A stretch of DNA of 64,000 bases from Myotis daubentonii (GCF_963259705.1 NC_081851.1:13366145-13430144), one strand, 5' to 3'. Numbered from the stretch's first letter, positions 11,690-24,142 are shown. Translations and numbers: made by a program. The notes: generated from the sequence alone by a model not told the origin.

Positions 11690-14454
11690 AGAATTCTGGT
11701 ACCTCTCACAGCCTCTTATGGCAGGATGACTTTGCACATAATGAAAATACCTACCTCTATCTGATACCAAAACATCCTCAAACTCAAGCGTTATTCCAGT
11801 GTAGATCGCGCCGCATCCTCTCCTCTTGCTTTAGCCCTCACAGCCTTTAAGTTCTAGTCTTATGAGAGCAGACAATTGGTCTAGTGACTTCCTCAACACA
11901 TCAATCCATGAACAGAAGGGATTTCTCCAGTTCTGATGGAGGATTCAAGTGCACAGCTGCACCTCTGCTATTTCCTCCCCGACAGCGCCACCTGCTGACA
12001 CAGCTCACACCACAGAGAAGGGACCCACTCCTCAGTGCTGGGGCCCCAAGTTGGTTGAGCATCTTCAGGGACCAAAGCAGCTTGAAGGGCAGGCAGTGCT
12101 CACAGAGGTTAAGAGTTTGGGCCCCAGAACCTGTCAGAGAGGGGTTCGGGTACCAGCTCCAACACTAAATCTCTGGGCCAGTGCTGACCCTGGTCAAGCA
12201 TTCCTGAGCTCCCCTCCCAGCTCTGAACGGGGGACAGGAATGGAGCCGACCTCCCACGGCAGCTAGAACTCAAGGAGACGGACAAAGTGGGTCAACTACC
12301 GAAAGGCTGCTGAGCCCAGAAAGCCCCCTCACACTGCTGCCGTTACTAACTGCAGCCCCTGACCTGCTCACTCACGGATCCAAACCACAGCGGGGATCCG
12401 TCAAGCAGTTTTTTCTCAGAAGGTTTTGCTAACTCAATTGGGCTGATTATAGCTCATTCATCAACTTAGCCAATCACACCAGTGGACGTGATACATGTCC
12501 AAAAGTGTGAGGAGCCAGTATGAAAACCCGAGGCCACAGAACCCTCTGGAGAAAACCAATGCTAACAAGGCAGTAAGCTTCATGATCATTTACCTGCACG
12601 TGAGAGTTTCCCTGACTTCACCTCCTGTGAGACCGGGAACGCAAGCAGCAGCCCCCAGACAGTGTGCCCGCGTGCGCACACTTCATTTCTGCATCTCGAG
12701 TGACACAGCAGGACTTGCAGTGGTGACTGCCACCAGGAACGGCTGGTGCACCCGTCACACTCACAGGGCGCATTGTCACAGCCCCGGGTCCTGTCAGGTC
12801 CTGTCACCCCAGCCCCTGGGAGGCCACGAATCTCGGGCCTGGCCCCGTCTTCAGAAAGTCCTAGTGTCCTTCATCAAATTGTTAACTTCCTCAGGGGGCA
12901 TCTTTCGCAGGTTTATAGGCAAATAATCAATAAAATGATATTTCAAAGTGAATGTGAAAACTAAACCACCTTTCAGTCGATGGCTTTGTTTAATTGGTTC
13001 TAAGAGGAACCCCCCCCCCCCCCCCCGCAACCTTCCATCTCTGAAATCAGGGTGAAGCTTGGAGCATCACTCCCAGTCACTGTCAGCTGGTGGCGATTCT
13101 GACAAAACCCTCACTGCCACCACCCGATCACTTTCTTTCTATGAGCACAAAATCGGGCAGCTGACAGATGACAGCCTCTTAGATCCCAGGAAACACAGGC
13201 AGCACATGCAGCTGCAAATCCACTGTGGACCCAATGGCTCACTCCCATCACAGCCCTCAATGAGAAGGTCCAGCGCCCCCTGGTGGGAGGACTCAGGGCC
13301 AGGTCAGGTGGGAGAAGAGAACCACACCTACTTTTCAGAGCCACAGCAAGAGCAGAGCCCGAGCCTAGCTGAAGGCCTGGCAGATGTCCACGACGGGTTA
13401 CATGGGGGCTCTCCCGACAGAAATGGCTAATCCGAGGCCTGGCAGAGACCAGGAGCCCCAAACACCTCCTCTCCTGAGCGTGTCTCCGCGGTAACTGTCT
13501 GGAGATCTGCTCTGGATATCCGAGGACCCACCACAGTGTACGTGATGGGGAGGCTCCTCATGCTGAAGGAATTAAATGGATCTGGATGAAACTGCCACCA
13601 CAGTGACGTGGGCTTACATGTTCTACTTGGGTGTTCACACACCTGAGGGGGCAGACGGGGGCGTGCGGAGCCCCCTTCAGGCTCCAAGCACACGAGTGTG
13701 CAACCAGCTCGCATCTCCTCGGTTCTGCCCTGACCTCGAGGAAGGCCTGAGATCCTCCCCTTCACTGCCTCCTGCAGCCAGGCCAGCCCCTCCTACCTTT
13801 TGGTGGGGGCCCACTGCGGGCGTCTCCCTTCTCCTCCCAGTATGAGCACGATGGGGTAGCCTCCAGGGGCCCAGGAGGGCTGTTTGCTGGTGACTTGGCT
13901 TGTCTTCGTGAGCCATCTCTCTGGCGTTGGAACAATTTGAGGAAGGCTCTGGCTCGACTCCAGTGCTTTTTCCTATTAGGAGTAGAGGGTTAGGACACTG
14001 CCAACCCCCACTGCCCCTCCAGCCGGGGAAGCGGCCCTTCACTTGGGGTTCAGCACCAGGTTTCCCACGAATCTGCATCGCCAGCACCAGGATCATCGCA
14101 TGTGGCCTCAGGGCGTGGAGCACCATTTGCAGTTCATTCACACAGACCCAGGGACAGGAGAAGCGTTCTCTGTGGCAGAAACCCGCACTAGCCTCCCGGG
14201 AAACAGAACCTCACATGCAGCCTCCACTCTGCGTCACCGGGAGGCACCGGGAGAGGTGCTGTGCTCATCTAGGTGTGCTGGCAATTGTGCATCCCAGGGC
14301 CATGTCAGGGAGAGTCAGGGCCTCCTCATTTCCCGCTGGAGCTCCCAATAGGTGAGACAGCCGGGCAGACTTAGCCCCTTCCGGGCACTGAGGAGTCTGG
14401 GTGAGGGGGGAACAGGGTGGTCCCAGTGGGCCATGTGGATGAAAAAGAGTGGAC
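11690..14454. other. Unique sequence, no gene assigned
   Basis: Moderately GC-rich. It contains many short open frames on both strands, none with recognisable domains or a supported exon chain. A C-homopolymer lies at 13010-13026. Confidence 0.4.
13010..13026. repeat. Poly-C tract
   Basis: Seventeen consecutive C residues followed by G. Confidence 0.95.
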
Positions 14455-14698
14455 ACTGGCTGGTGTACCCCAGGGGTTAGAGCAGTGGCCCAAGCACTGA
14501 AGGGTCAAGGGTTTGATTCTGGGTCAAGGGCGTGTACCTGGGTTGCAGTTTTATGCCTGGGCCCACTGGAGGCATGTGCTGGATGGCAACCAATCAATGT
14601 GTCTCGCATATTGATGTCTCTCTCATTAATGTCTCTCTCTCTTCCCCCCAACCCTTTGTTCCCCTCTACTCTCTCCAAATATCAATGAAAAAAAATCC
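14455..14698 (+). mobile_element. Ves SINE
   Basis: Plus orientation: tRNA-like head CTGGCTGGTGTACCCCAGGG, B-box-like GGTTTGATTCTGGGTCAAGG, then a TCTCTCTC-rich 3' region and an A-rich tail. Confidence 0.85.
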
Positions 14699-14727
14699 TC
14701 AGATGAGGATTAAGCAAAATTAAAATA

Positions 14728-14930
14728 GCCCTAGCCGGTTGGGCTCAGTGGGTAGAGCATCACTCTATGGACTGAAGGGTTCTGGGCTCCATTCTGGTCA
14801 AGGGCACATACCCGGGTTACAGACTCAATTCCCGGTGGGGGGTGTGCAGGAAGCAGCCAATTAATGATTCTCTTTCATCACTGATGTTTCTCTCTCTCAC
14901 CCTCAGCCTTTTTCTCTGAATTCAGTTAAA

Positions 14931-15003
<73 letters not shown>
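14728..15003 (+). mobile_element. Ves SINE with (AT)n tail
   Basis: Head GCCCTAGCCGGTTGGGCTCA is close to the family start; the body includes GTGGGTAGAGCATC and GGTCAAGGGCACATACC. The tail has grown into the AT microsatellite at 14931-14995. Confidence 0.92.
14931..14995. repeat. (AT)n microsatellite
   Basis: About 30 uninterrupted AT units in the tail of the adjacent SINE. Confidence 0.95.
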
Positions 15004-15004
<1 letters not shown>

Positions 15005-17652
15005 GAATCAATGAAAACAGTGAACTTAAAGGGTATTACAGTGCAGCTAAACGGCAGAAATGGAGGCATTCTAATGTCACAAGAAGAACCGCAGCTGGTT
15101 CTAATCCTGGCTCTGCCACAGAGCGATACTGTGCTGACTCAACTCGAGTACTTTCCTCATCTAGGCCTCAATGTCCCCGCCAACACAAGGGACAGGAGGA
15201 GGGTGGGAAATTATGTGGTTTTGTGATGTCAACAGAGAGCCCTTGCAGGATTCATGGTGATTTGGCCTCAAGGCTGGGCTGGGGCAGGACAATCTGAAGG
15301 CCCAGCTCCTGGGGCTCAGGCCCGGACGCAGGGGAAGGCCTGCTGGACGGAAGCCCGCAGCCTCGGGGACTGAGCCGCCCACCACCAGGGCTGCTGCTCT
15401 GCAGAAGGGAACGTGTTGGAGAACCACCCTGGGGTCCAGAGACTCCAGAGGAATGGAGGGAAGATCAAGAGGTTCCTGTGACTGAAGACCATGGGTGCTG
15501 GCCCAGGTGTCCTGCCCACGCTTCCTTCCCAAAACAGAAACATGGCTTTCTAGGTCCTGAAACCTGGAGACACAGCCTGATAGTCCTGCTTCAGTGGCTC
15601 TAATCCAGACTCTCTGCCCCTTCACAGGACATGGCAGCTGGCATTTGCCATCCCTCAGAGGATAACCCTGAGGAAGGCCGGAAAGAAACTCTAAATTCTT
15701 TCAGAGCTGGGAGGGAGGTGCGCACAGGGGACCTGCCATAGAGGGGAAGGTGCGGGCCCCACACACTGGTCACTGCTCCACATGGCTTTCCCCACTCGTG
15801 AAAGAGCAGCTTCCTGTTCTGAGTTGAAGTTCCTGCTGCTGAAATCAACTCACTTCCTAGGAGCAGGACACTGAGCCTCCTGAGGATCCCCAATTCTGTC
15901 CTCTTCCGCCTCTCCTGTAGGCATAGTCTGCCGGGTGTCGCTGGAAACAGAGGACAAAGAAGAACAGTCTGGTTTTATATAAAACGTGTAAATGGACTCA
16001 TCGGCCCCGGCTGGGACCTGGCCCAGAAGGGCCGGCATTTTCCTGGGACTCGGACATCACGGTGCTCATGACCGTCAAGCTCGCCGAGTGGGGAAGATGG
16101 GGAGGGGAGCTTGTGGCGTGGGTCCGGGAACCCTAACACGTGAGGAGACCTGCTGCAGCACCAAGGAGCAGGCTGGACCTCATCTCAGGAGAGCAAGCCC
16201 CGAACCATGTGCAACTCAGGATGGCAAACCCGTGGGCCTTGACGGCAGAGACCCTGGTTTCCTTGCTTGAACATGAGTCCCCTGGATCGAGGCAGCAGCT
16301 CAGGCTCCTTTGGCCCTGAGGCTGCCGAGGTCCCACCTAAGACACGGGCTTTTCTGAGAGTTCACTGTGAAGTGAGCAGCTGTGAAAAGCGATGACTCGC
16401 AAACCGCTGGGCCCAGGACCACTGACCCTGACCTGCTCCCAGTGGCCTTGGCTCGGCATCTGTTCTTCTAGTCTGTGTTCCTCTCTTCCCTCAGCCGTGC
16501 TGCTGGGCCGTATGCTAGAGCGTTTTCCCGTCTGGCTCTGACCAACCTCCACCACTAGGCGCACAAATTCACACAAGACAGGCCCCCAACCCGCCCCGGG
16601 CTGGGAAGACTCCACTTGGAGCAGCTCAGGAAGCCTGCCCACTCCCTGGCCTCCTGCACACACTGTTTAATGCAAAACCATCATCAGATCATCCCCCTGG
16701 GTACCAGGCCCCGATGCTTCTAGTTGGCACCTACCCAACCTCTGCTGGTCATTGGGACCCGCTGCGCTGTAGAGAGCCAACTCAGGCCACGGTCATTTCC
16801 ACCCCAAACTATAGTGTGGCTTTCCCTGTAAACCATCCTGGGTAGGTGGCGAGCCAGCTGTAGATGAGCAGAAGAATCCGGGAGAAAAGTGAAGCAGCAC
16901 CGTGACCCCGGGGGGCTGGGTCAGTGCCCCTGTGGCCACTGTGACCATGTCCCTCTGTCCCTCATGGCCAGCCACTCCCCATCACAAGGAAGGACAGGCC
17001 TGCAGCTCAGCACCGAGGGGTGAAGACCACCCTGGGCCCACCAGATGCATCTCGGGTCACTTGACTTCCAACCCCAAGGTTTCCAGCACCAAGCCTCTTC
17101 CTCCTGCCTCCTCTCTGGCAGCTCCCTCGGCCCTTAGACCAGCCTCCCATAAACACTCACTCCCAGGGAATCTGACTCCTTAGCAAGGCATGGAGGCCTT
17201 CCCCATCTGAGTGCCCCCTGCTCCAGCCTTCCCTCCTGCCACTGCCTGCACCTTCCCTGCACCCCGACCACCCGTGCTCCACCTTCACGTCCCCCCATCT
17301 CCCCCCCCCCCGGCTAGCCCTGTCCCCATCCGGGTCAGCTGCAGAACCCCAACTCCCACACCACGCTTCCTTCTCCGCCACCTTGGAGCTCCTCAACATC
17401 TTTCTGCTGGGCACACAGCTCTGCTCACATGCCATCACCTCTACCGGTGCGTGGCCACCAGGTCACTGGTTCTGTGCACTTCCCAGGGCCTCCACCACAG
17501 CCAGGTCCGTGTTGTGTCAGCAGAGGGAGGACAACTGCGGCGCACCCACAACCCTCTCTCCAGCCCCTCAAGCAGAAATCAGACAGAAAACGTGCTCAAG
17601 CAGCGACCTGGATGGCTTCCCTAGGTACCTCTCTGTACCTGTGTCATCATTT
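15004..17652. other. Region 3' of the coiled-coil gene; possible 3' UTR
   Basis: This stretch lies downstream of the minus-strand stop codon at 17653-17655. On the minus strand the first polyadenylation-like hexamer I noticed is ATTAAA at 16666-16671, about 1 kb beyond the stop; whether it is used cannot be told. No other gene or repeat was recognised. Confidence 0.35.
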
Positions 17653-17761
17653 TTAAACTGAGCTTAATTCCAAAAACAGATTAAGAAGCAGCTGGCAGTG
17701 GGCCATGTCGTTGAAGCCAGCAAAATCCAACCACCGCTCCTTGCAGAATTCTAGAGCCATT
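17653..17761 (-). CDS. Coiled-coil gene, terminal exon
   Basis: Acceptor TTTCCCCAG precedes 17761. The first base completes the codon split from the exon at 17924-18048, and the frame then runs 35 codons to TAA at 17653-17655. It leaves the coiled coil: CKERWLDFAGFNDM is followed by a Leu-rich end (LLLNLFLELSSV). That tail is too short to be a confident membrane anchor. Confidence 0.75.
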
Positions 17762-17923
17762 CTGGGGAAAGGAGAACAGGGTGCACTGGGAAGATGGTCT
17801 GTTCCCTTGCCCTGGGGACACCAGTTGGCCCGCGGGCTCTCTGCCCAGAATGTGGAGGCCTGGGTGTGGAGCTGGAAGCCCGCAGCCCTGTGAGGACAGG
17901 TGTCGGTCACCCCTCCTCCTTAC

Positions 17924-18048
17924 ACGTTCTCAGTGCAGTGCTGGTCACATGCGTCCAGGATGCTCTGGTTCAACTCTTGCAAGGTGTCTATCTCCCTCCT
18001 CAGGCGACATTTATCCTCTTGCCAGTCCTTCTTCGCACGGGTGAGCGA
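17924..18048 (-). CDS. Coiled-coil gene, internal exon
   Basis: 125 bp, acceptor TGTGTTTCAG and donor GTAAGG. It encodes 41 codons plus two bases, with basic-acidic heptads (KKDWQEDKCRLRREIDTLQE) continuing the coiled coil, and ends in a Cys/His-containing stretch. Confidence 0.78.
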
Positions 18049-18376
18049 CTGAAACACAGATCAACAATGTCCTCAACACCACGAGCCCCTGTGACTCCAC
18101 TGCTGGGACACTGCTCCCAAAAGAAGAAAAGGGCCACGTGCATGAACATGGCCATTGCGGCATGAGCTTCACCAGTCGCAAGGACCAACACAGCCAATGA
18201 CATGGGGATGGCCGAGTGCACCGGCCAGTCGCGCAGCCCTGCCCACATGTGGCCACTGAGCACTGAAAACACAGCCAGTCTGAGCAGAGAGGCGCCATCA
18301 GTGCAAAATGTACAAGAGGCTCTGAGGACTTGACAGCCATTTTTCAAAAGAATGTAAAGTATCTCATTAGGAAGCA

Positions 18377-18588
18377 GCCCGAAGGGTGTGGCTCAGGTGG
18401 TGGAGCGGCCCCCCATGCACCAGGAGTTCACAAAAGAGATGCCTGGTCAAGGAACATGCCCAGGATGAGGGGTCGATCCCCAGTAGGTGGTGTGCAGTAG
18501 GCAGCCCATCAGAGGTTCTCTCTCATCATTGAAGTTCCCATCCCTCTGCCCCTCTCCCTTCCTCTCTCTGACATCAGAAAAATAAATG
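18377..18588 (+). mobile_element. Ves SINE, diverged
   Basis: Plus orientation with a degraded head (GGCTCAGGTGGTGGAGCGGC), GGTCAAGGAACATGCCC and a TCTCTC-rich end followed by an A-rich tail. Confidence 0.75.
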
Positions 18589-18867
18589 CCGGGCTGGATA
18601 GGAATTCGGGGCTGAGGTTGCTCAACTCTCCACCCAGAACATCATCGGGCTGGAGTGGCGGGAAAGCCCAAGCTTTGGCTTCAAACAAACTGAGTTCAGA
18701 CCCAACCTCAGAGGATTAGGATGGGCGCCAGCTCACAAAAGCATTGTGAGAATTCAGTGAGATGACACAGGGAGCACAGAGCAAAGAGCTCAGCTGCGAG
18801 GACAGAATGAAAACAGCACTTAGCTGCTTCCATGCACGCCCCCCGGCCTTGCGAAAAGGAAAGGTCA

Positions 18868-19088
18868 GGCCCTAACCAGTTTAGCACAGTGGAGAGAGCA
18901 TCGGACTGCAAACTAAAGGTCCCAGGTTCGAAACCGGTCAAGGACACATGCCCAAGTTGTGGGCTGGAACCCCGCGGGGGTGGTGCAGGAGGCAGCGGAA
19001 CCACGATTCTTTGTCCTCATAGATGTTTCTATCTCTCTCTCCATCTCCCTTGTTCTCTCAAATCAAGAAAAATAGATTTAAAAAATAC
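18868..19088 (+). mobile_element. Ves SINE
   Basis: Head GGCCCTAACCAGTTTAGCAC, B-box-like GGTTCGAAACCGGTCAAGG, TCTCTCTC-rich 3' region and A-rich tail. Similar AAAAGNAAAGGT strings flank it and may be the target duplication. Confidence 0.9.
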
Positions 19089-19310
19089 AAAAGCAAAGGT
19101 TGTTGAGAGGTCTTTTCTAACACATCCCCACCAGCCAAGGTGCTTGTCCCCGTTAAATGCCTCTGGCTTCCTCTCGGCCTCTGGGTGACATTCCCACACA
19201 GTCTTTGGGCACAGGTGCCAATGAGGACCCACTGGGACCTGGCTGAGCCCCAGGCTGTCAGCCCCGGGCTCAGGCCCGGTGTCCTGAGGCCCACCAGCCC
19301 CCGGCCTCAC

Positions 19311-19497
19311 CTCACACTGCATGCTCAGCTTAGTGAGCAAGATTTCCTTGGGCAGTTGCTCTGCCTTCAGGTCTCGGTACTCGGCCTGCAAGATCCGCCT
19401 CTTCCGCTGCACCTCCTCTAGGGAGGCCTGCAGCTCCTGGATGTGGATGCATAGCTCCTCCTGCTCCGCCTGAAGCAGCTCAGTCCAGGAAGTGAGC
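19311..19497 (-). CDS. Coiled-coil gene, internal exon
   Basis: 187 bp, acceptor CACCCGCAG, donor GTGAGG. The leading G completes an AG|G arginine codon from the previous exon. Sixty-two codons of strong heptad character follow (LLQAEQEELCIHIQELQASL), with no interrupting stop. Confidence 0.82.
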
Positions 19498-20197
19498 CTG
19501 CGGGTGGAGAGCCACATGGCCCAGGGCTCAGGAGCACTCCCAGCCTCTGTCCCATGGACACCTCAATCACACCCCCATCCTCTCTGGGCCTCAGGTTTTC
19601 CCCTAGGAAATGAGGGCTGAGCACATTCAGAGGTTCTTAAACTGTGTCCGTTGGGGTTCTATGCGGCCACCCCAGCTGCCACACTCTGGGCTGGGACACA
19701 GGACAGGCAGGCTCAGACACAATTCAACAGAGCAGCCTGTGAAAAATCCTTCCCGTGGAAGGCTTTGCACGTCTGCCTCCTGGGAAAAAGGGTTCTTCGA
19801 CTGAAACACTTTTGAAAAACATGGAATCAGAACATCTTTGCTCTGAAACTCTGCCTTTGCCCAGCTCTTCTCCCCAATTCCAAGTCCCTTTCTGATCCCA
19901 ACTCCTGACACAAATAAGAGATTCTGGAGCATTATGTAAAGCCACTGACATCATCATCATCATTTTCATTGGCATAATTACCCGACTGGCTTTCCAGGGG
20001 TAAGGGTTCTACCTGAAATCTCAACGACCAGAGGCTCATGGACTCCATGTGAACACAGATGGGCCCTGTGAGGCCCACACAGTCTCCGTGATTTAATTTA
20101 AATTAATTAGTTATTCAATATTTCTAAAAATGTTCCGTTTCACATCAACATTCAGCTACCGAGATTCTGGGAGGGTGGGGAGAAAGCATCAAGCAAA

Positions 20198-20470
20198 GGC
20201 CCTGGCAGGGGCAGCTGAGCAGTGATAGCATCAGCCTGTGTCCGGAACGGTCATGGGTTGAATTCGCAGTGGCATGTCCCTGGGCTGTGGGATTGCTCCC
20301 CGGCATAGAGGGGTGTGTGCTGTAGGCATCCAATAGATGTGTCTCTCCCATCGCTGTTTCACTCTCTCCCTCCCTCCTTCCCTCCCTCCCTCCCTCCCTC
20401 CCTCCGCCCCTCTCTCTCAGAAGGGCAATGGAAAAAGTATCCTGGGATGAGGATTAAATAATAAGAAGAA
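20198..20470 (+). mobile_element. Ves SINE with (CCCT)n region
   Basis: Head GCAGGGGCAGCTGAGCAGTG is diverged; GGTCATGGGTTGAATTCGC marks the B-box. The pyrimidine-rich 3' part has expanded into CCCT repeats at about 20367-20404. Confidence 0.75.
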
Positions 20471-21656
20471 TAAAAAAGTAGAAACAAAAGGATGGCTTGG
20501 CAGCCCGGGTCCGCCCCGCAGCTGACCGCCTTCAGAGGGTGTGTATTCTCCACGAGGGCCTGCCCTGCCGCTGACACTCCCTCCCCACCTCCTGGACCTG
20601 CCTGGCCCCGCAGGCACCTGACTTTTAGCGCCAAACATATTAAAACAAGGCTGTGCGAAGGAAGGCTTCACGTGGTCAGGCCACTGGGCTGAGACAAGAC
20701 CTGGATTTGAGTCCTGACTGGGCCACGACACTCAGGACTGGCCCGAACAAGTTATTGAATCTCTCTGAGCCTCTTTCCTCATCTGTTTGAACAGAAGGAT
20801 AAAAACGCAGTCAATTCTCAGGATTCGCGGTATACTGTCCTATGGAGCCCCCGCGAGCACTGAGCAGTGTAGACTGCAACTGTCCCCACCAGTTCCTGTG
20901 AGTCTCTGACCACATTTCTGTCAACCAATCAAGACATAAGGATGCTTTGTGCCATATGCTCACTGGGACAGCCAACAGCACCAGACCTCGGGCCTGAACG
21001 ACCCTCATGTGCCACTCAGATATTTTCCCTGAGGCCCAGCGCAGCGTGCACTTGGGACACTAGACAGCACTGCAGCACTCCATCTGGGGGCCGTTCAAAA
21101 CAGCGAAATCGCCAGCAAAAAGCAAGAGAAGAGGACTCCATGGCACTCAATGGACCACAGAAGGGACGCTCATGTACAGTGTGAGAGCTGAAACAGGCAG
21201 GAGTCAGAGGCCTTGTTCAATCGCAGCTGCAAATGTGCACATCAGGCGATTCCAGGATCTCGCCCGATGGACAGGCCCCTGACAGGCCATGTGGACCAAT
21301 GGGGGGTGACAAGTGCATCTCAGCGAGGAGGTGAGTTCGCCAACAGGGAACGCGGGAATGACATGGAGCAAGCATATGTCCTTCTGGAATGGCTGGTGAG
21401 AGAGGATGAAGATGCCCGTGCCCGACACAGTCATCACCATCATCCATGTGGGAGGGGCGGTCACCCACACCTGGACGATGCTCCATCCCAGCCACCAGCT
21501 GGAGGCCCTTCCCTCCTGACCATCAGCTGTGACCGTGACAGGGCGGGTGAAAGGGCACCATGACCAGGGGACTCACCTGAGCTGAGCTCAGCGGGAGCTG
21601 AGGGAGTTGGTGTGAATGAAAGGGGGCAGATGCCTCTGCAGGGGCGGGGCGGTTAC

Positions 21657-21838
21657 CTTTCATTCTCTTGCCTCAGCCTCTCATTCTCTCTGGGGGTGGC
21701 GGCAAGGGCCTTGGCCTCCTCCTCCTGCTTCAGGGCCTCCTGGACTTCGGGCAGCTGCTTCTCCTGCTCCCCCGGCTCCGCCAGCTCCCTCTCCTCAGCC
21801 CCCTGTTGGTTCTGGGGGCCCAGACTGGAAGATTCCTC
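21657..21838 (-). CDS. Coiled-coil gene, internal exon
   Basis: 182 bp, acceptor CCTCTGGGCAG, donor GTAACC. Sixty codons plus two bases. Very Glu/Gln/Ala-rich, beginning with a Ser/Gln segment and ending in RENERLRQENER heptads. Confidence 0.82.
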
Positions 21839-22177
21839 CTGCCCAGAGGGAAAAGGTGAGGATGCCTCACTGGGTGCAGGCCCCGGGGAGCAACAGACCC
21901 CGTATCCCTGCACCACCCCCACACGCAGTGAGGGGCCAAGAGCAGGGCAAGTGCAGACCCCAAAAGAGCAGGGACCCTCGGGGCAGGCAGCACCAGCCGT
22001 GCTGAGTGCGGTTCTCCCAGCACTGAAGGAACTGCGCTGGCCGGGCCCACATGGTGCTACGGGAGCCCTGCGCCCTCTCCACACTCGGGACCTTTAGGGG
22101 CACAGGATGCCCGCTCTCTGGATCAGCTCCTTGGCTGCCCTCTGTGACCACATGGAAAAGCCTATTTTTTTTTTAAA

Positions 22178-22325
22178 GTACATAGAGATCAACCAAAGGA
22201 CTTCTATGCAAGCATATAGGCCTAACCAATGGACACGGACAACACGAGGCTGAAAGCATGAGTTCCCTCCCCCCACCAATAGTGGGTAATGTGGGGATAT
22301 GGACACATATGTAATAACTTAATCG
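22178..22325 (+). mobile_element. L1 3'-UTR fragment
   Basis: Matches the end of the other L1 copies here: AGATCAACCAAAGGACTTCT, GCATATAGGCCTAACCAATG, then GGACACATATGTAATAACTT. It lies immediately before the FBXO31 retrocopy. Confidence 0.8.
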
Positions 22326-22328
22326 ACT

Positions 22329-23875
22329 GTGGTGGCTGGTAAGCAAGGAGGCATGGAGGAGTGCGCTTGCCTCTGTGGCTTGGGCTCTTCGCGGGGATGT
22401 GGGTGTCCTCAGGAGCGCCAGGGCCCGGCTGAGACAGCAAAGGCCGAGGGCAAGCGGTGTCCTCAGAAGCGCCAGCGCCCGGCCGAGAAGGCAGCGGCCG
22501 AGGGCAAGCTGGCCACGGCAGAAAAGCACCTCAAGGCAGACGCCGCAGCGGGGTGCTGGGTGGGGAGTGGAAGAATCGCGAGCCCCAGGCCGCCTCCGCA
22601 CTGCTCGCTGCAGGACCTGCGGGTGGAGATGCTGGTGGTTATCTTTGCCTCGCTCCCCTTCACCGACCTGGCCAGCCTGGCCCAGGTCTGCACCAAATTC
22701 CGCCGCATCCTGCACATCTACAACATCTGGAGAAGGCGCTGCCGGGAGGAGCTTGGCCTTTGTGAAACCTTGCAGAATCTGGGGACGGTAGGTACGTCTT
22801 ACCGAGAAGTCTATGCGAAGCTGTTTCAGCCATACAGACACATTTTGGGTTTGTGGGGGCGAGATATTGAGCTCTATAAAAGACTGCTGTATGTAGCGGT
22901 GGATGGCTTAGGCATTACTGGTTGGACTTACAGGCCTTGTCTTAACACCCATGTGGACGGCCCAATGCAATTCAAGCCCGCGTTCCGAATCCGCCTGAAG
23001 GAGCGGAAATCAGCCAAGGTGGAGTGCATGGAAGGCTGCCACCGCAGGCCCCACCACCGCCACCTGCAGATTCGGAAGGATAGGCTCACCAGCCAGTGCA
23101 AGAAGAGAGACCACCCAAGGGATTCACCAACGCGGCTTAGGGAGGAATTCGGGATGGCGCTGATATGGATTGTCACAGTGCTGCATCACTGCCGGACCTA
23201 CCGCTGCCTCTACCTCCTGCCCAGCCATCCGGCGACCTCATCAGGCCAGGCCTCTTCTAAGGCAAATGCGATCGATTGGGCCTCATGATTTTCATGCTCA
23301 GCTTCCACGGGAAGTGTGCCAGGCTCACGCACATCACGGGAATCGCATTCCACATATTAGAGATCCACCTCACGCGCCGCATCCAGCTGCGAGATGGCGA
23401 GATCTTCCACGACTTCCACGAGCTCTCCAGCGTGGTCTGGGAGATGGAGGAGCAGGTGCTCCGGGAGCAGCAGCAGCAGCAGCAAGAAGACGGGACCGAG
23501 GAAAGTGACGGCCATGGCTGGCAGAGCCCTGCCCAGCCCAGCGTCGGGGAGTCCGGGGCTGCAGCTGCAGAGGAGCAGCCTATCCCGTTTGTTCTGCCTG
23601 TGGGCGTGAGCCCAAGGGACCAGAACTACCCCCGGACCTGCAGGATGTGTTTCTATGGCGTGGAAACTGTTCCCCTATGTCCCTCAAACTGGTGCTACCC
23701 TGGAGTCGTCATCTGGTTCGATGAGAACCACTTGGGGTTCATCGATCTGGAGGAGAAATCCTTCATCCTGTTTGGCAGAGTCCAGAACACCTTCCAGAAT
23801 GTGGAGGCAGCATCCCCGCAGGCCTTCCTGGAGATGCTCAAGAACATTCACCCCCGACCACGTTTACCACCCGAG
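22329..23875 (+). pseudogene. FBXO31P: FBXO31 processed pseudogene (retrocopy)
   Basis: FBXO31 is an F-box substrate receptor of SCF ubiquitin ligases, active in cell-cycle and DNA-damage control. This intron-free copy keeps the N-terminal Ala/Gln-rich leader, the F-box at about 22620-22760 (VEMLVVIFASLP, LAQVCTKFRRIL, IWRRRCREE) and segments of the C-terminal substrate-binding fold (YRHILGLW; MLSFHGKCARL; YPRTCRMCFYG; the EEKSF and SPQAF blocks). It is broken: part of the middle is missing around 23090-23170, a frameshift falls near 23228, and an in-frame TAA follows at 23258-23260. A CAG run at 23467-23485 gives a Gln stretch. The 3' end is cut by a Ves SINE at about 23876, which adds a spurious tail to the open frame. 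Opposite in strand to the surrounding coiled-coil gene and inside one of its introns. The symbol is a working label. Confidence 0.85.
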
Positions 23876-23995
23876 AGTATATTTGATGTTTAGAGAGGGT
23901 GGGGGAGAGAGGGAAAGAAAGAAAGAATCGATGTGAGAGAAACACATCAGTTGGTTGCCTCCTGCACAAGCCCGGAACAGGGCCAGGCTAGGTAG
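23876..23995 (-). mobile_element. Ves SINE, partial
   Basis: Tail-side half only: TTTGATGTTTAGAGAGGGTG, GTGAGAGAAACACATCAGTT and GCCTCCTGCACAAGCCC. The tRNA-like head is lost. Confidence 0.75.
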
Positions 23996-24035
23996 GGGCC
24001 AGCAATTGAGGTAGAAATAAACCTTAGACCAGTGG

Positions 24036-24142
24036 TTCTCAACATTCCTAATGCTGCAACCCTTTAATACAGTGCCTCATGTTGTGGTGACCCCCACTTT
24101 CATTGTTACAAATTGAACATCATAAAAGCATAGTGATTAATC
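24036..24142 (+). mobile_element. hAT fragment, SPIN-like
   Basis: Starts with the terminal repeat CAGTGGTTCTCAACATTCCT, then GCTGCAACCCTTTAATACAG and TCATGTTGTGGTGACCCCC. This matches what I remember of SPIN (SPACE INVADERS) non-autonomous hAT elements, reported in bats. The other end is not present, so no target duplication can be checked. Confidence 0.65.

Noticed and set aside
14728..14800. tRNA gene-like segments (A and B boxes) at this and the other SINE heads
   Set aside because: They are the tRNA-derived heads of Ves SINEs followed by the SINE body and cannot be folded as full tRNAs by eye.
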